Source: Alphaproteobacteria bacterium
GTDB taxonomy: Bacteria > Pseudomonadota > Alphaproteobacteria > Rhizobiales > Xanthobacteraceae
DNA: 6,063 bases
NCBI GenBank assembly: GCA_005884855.1
Contig: VAZS01000423.1
Coordinates: 1 to 6,063, forward strand
Direction: 5' to 3'
The notes below the pieces were generated by a model. That model was not told where the DNA came from. It saw nothing but the letters and a program-made list of their open reading frames with translations, and made no database searches. Below are positions 5,410-6,063 of this stretch, in pieces. A program made the position numbers and the translations under genes. Position 1 is the first letter of the stretch, and every line of letters starts with the position of its first letter.

Positions 5410-6063
5410 TCATGGCCGCGCGCCTGGACCCGAGATCGGCAATCCGTTGCTGAGGTAGGAGAGATAATATTCGACATCGCGATACTCGTCGGCTTGCGGT
5501 TCGAGCGGCACGCCGCGAATTTGGCTATTGCAGGTAGTGAATCGGCGGCTGATCGTGCCCATGCCGCCCCATTCGGAGCGATAGATCGGCATCGCATTGA
5601 GGATCCCAAGCGTTGATGTCGAACGGCTTGCCGCGGGACGTGAACGCCATATAGGCGGTCAGCGCCGCCATCTCGTCCTTCAGAAATGAGAACGGCGCCT
5701 CGCCATTGGCCTCGCGGCACCGGTTTAACGCCAGTTCAAGCGTGACGACCTTGCCCTCCTTTTCGTCGAAGTAGGGATAGTTTTGCCTGATGCCGATACC
5801 CTGATTGGGAAAGCAATCCGCGTAGCTCTTGCCGTTCTTGAATGGCTTGGCGAACATCTCCTTGCCCGCCTCGAGCGAGAAATCATAAGGCGGGAACTGT
5901 TCCTTTTCTTCCCATTGCCGATGCATGTCCGCATTCATCGAATACGGGCCATTGACGAAATCTTGCAGCTTTACCTTTGGGAATTTCTCGGTGAAGAACT
6001 TCTGGAAAGCCCGCGCATCGGCGGCCGGATCGGGCGTCTCGGCGGCGGCCGCAGGCGTCACGG
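5410..6063 (-). pseudogene. soxA: soxA, L-cysteine S-thiosulfotransferase cytochrome subunit, broken by internal deletion and frameshift
   Basis: SoxA with SoxX conjugates thiosulfate to the SoxY cysteine. The first part (6063 to about 5600, N-terminus outside the window) is clear SoxA: EAGKEMFAKPFKNGKSYADC, FPNQGIGIRQNYPYFDEKEG, VVTLELALNRCREANGE and MAFTSRGKPFDINAWDP. The CFPN and NRC cysteines (residues 83 and 115 counted from 6061) replace the first haem site and form a disulfide in monohaem SoxA. The last part (5592-5410) is equally clear, MPIYRSEWGGMGTISRRF, then TTCN with the haem-ligand cysteine that becomes a persulfide, but it lies in another frame. Family members have some 50-60 residues between these blocks, including the CxxCH haem site; here they are absent, and no CxxCH occurs in either frame. 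Frame A runs on to a stop at 5525. The soxA stop TGA overlaps an ATG as ATGA. An assembly error is the main alternative to a true null allele. Confidence 0.85.

Noticed and set aside
5410..5592. SoxA C-terminal block as a separate 60-residue gene starting at the ATG at 5592
   Set aside because: There is no ribosome site before it, and its sequence begins in the middle of a SoxA domain, so it is the out-of-frame tail of soxA.
5590..5605. Programmed frameshifting as the explanation for split soxA
   Set aside because: No slippery heptamer is seen, and a frame change alone would not explain the missing haem-binding segment between the two blocks.

Overview
The window looks like part of a GC-rich alphaproteobacterial chromosome. 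Protein style suggests the Hyphomicrobiales, perhaps near Bradyrhizobium/Rhodopseudomonas; this is an impression, since no marker gene is present. Two unrelated blocks converge and meet tail to tail at 1932-1942.

Block 1, plus strand, 1-1942, is the end of a BtuCDF/FecBCD-type ABC importer operon. It holds the last third of a FecCD-family permease (cut by the window edge), a complete ATPase joined to it by an ATGA overlap, and a periplasmic substrate-binding protein. The substrate is cobalamin or a ferric siderophore/haem; the sequence does not decide. The binding-protein gene is preceded by a six-codon reading frame that has the only good Shine-Dalgarno and ends in TAATG on the gene's start codon.

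Block 2, minus strand, 6063 down to 1932, is sulfur oxidation. In transcription order it holds soxA (cut by the window edge and broken), soxK (SoxXA-binding protein), soxB (Tat-exported thiosulfohydrolase), a 34-residue membrane or secreted small protein with a strong Shine-Dalgarno, and a persulfide dioxygenase-rhodanese fusion. The soxA-soxK-soxB order matches the soxXYZA-K-B layout, so soxX, soxY and soxZ may lie beyond position 6063. SoxAX loads thiosulfate onto SoxYZ, SoxK supports SoxXA, SoxB releases sulfate, and the fusion protein would oxidise persulfide sulfur to sulfite and move sulfane sulfur.

The most striking observation is soxA. Its N-terminal part (to about 5600) and its C-terminal part (5592-5410) are both well conserved but lie in different frames. 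The segment that should separate them, which carries the essential CxxCH haem site, is missing. As written, soxA is a pseudogene by internal deletion plus frameshift, while soxK and soxB downstream are intact. The two short intergenic stretches of block 2 hold a hairpin behind soxB and an inverted repeat in front of the dioxygenase gene. No RNA genes, mobile elements or CRISPR arrays are seen, and no gene-free stretch exceeds 300 bases.
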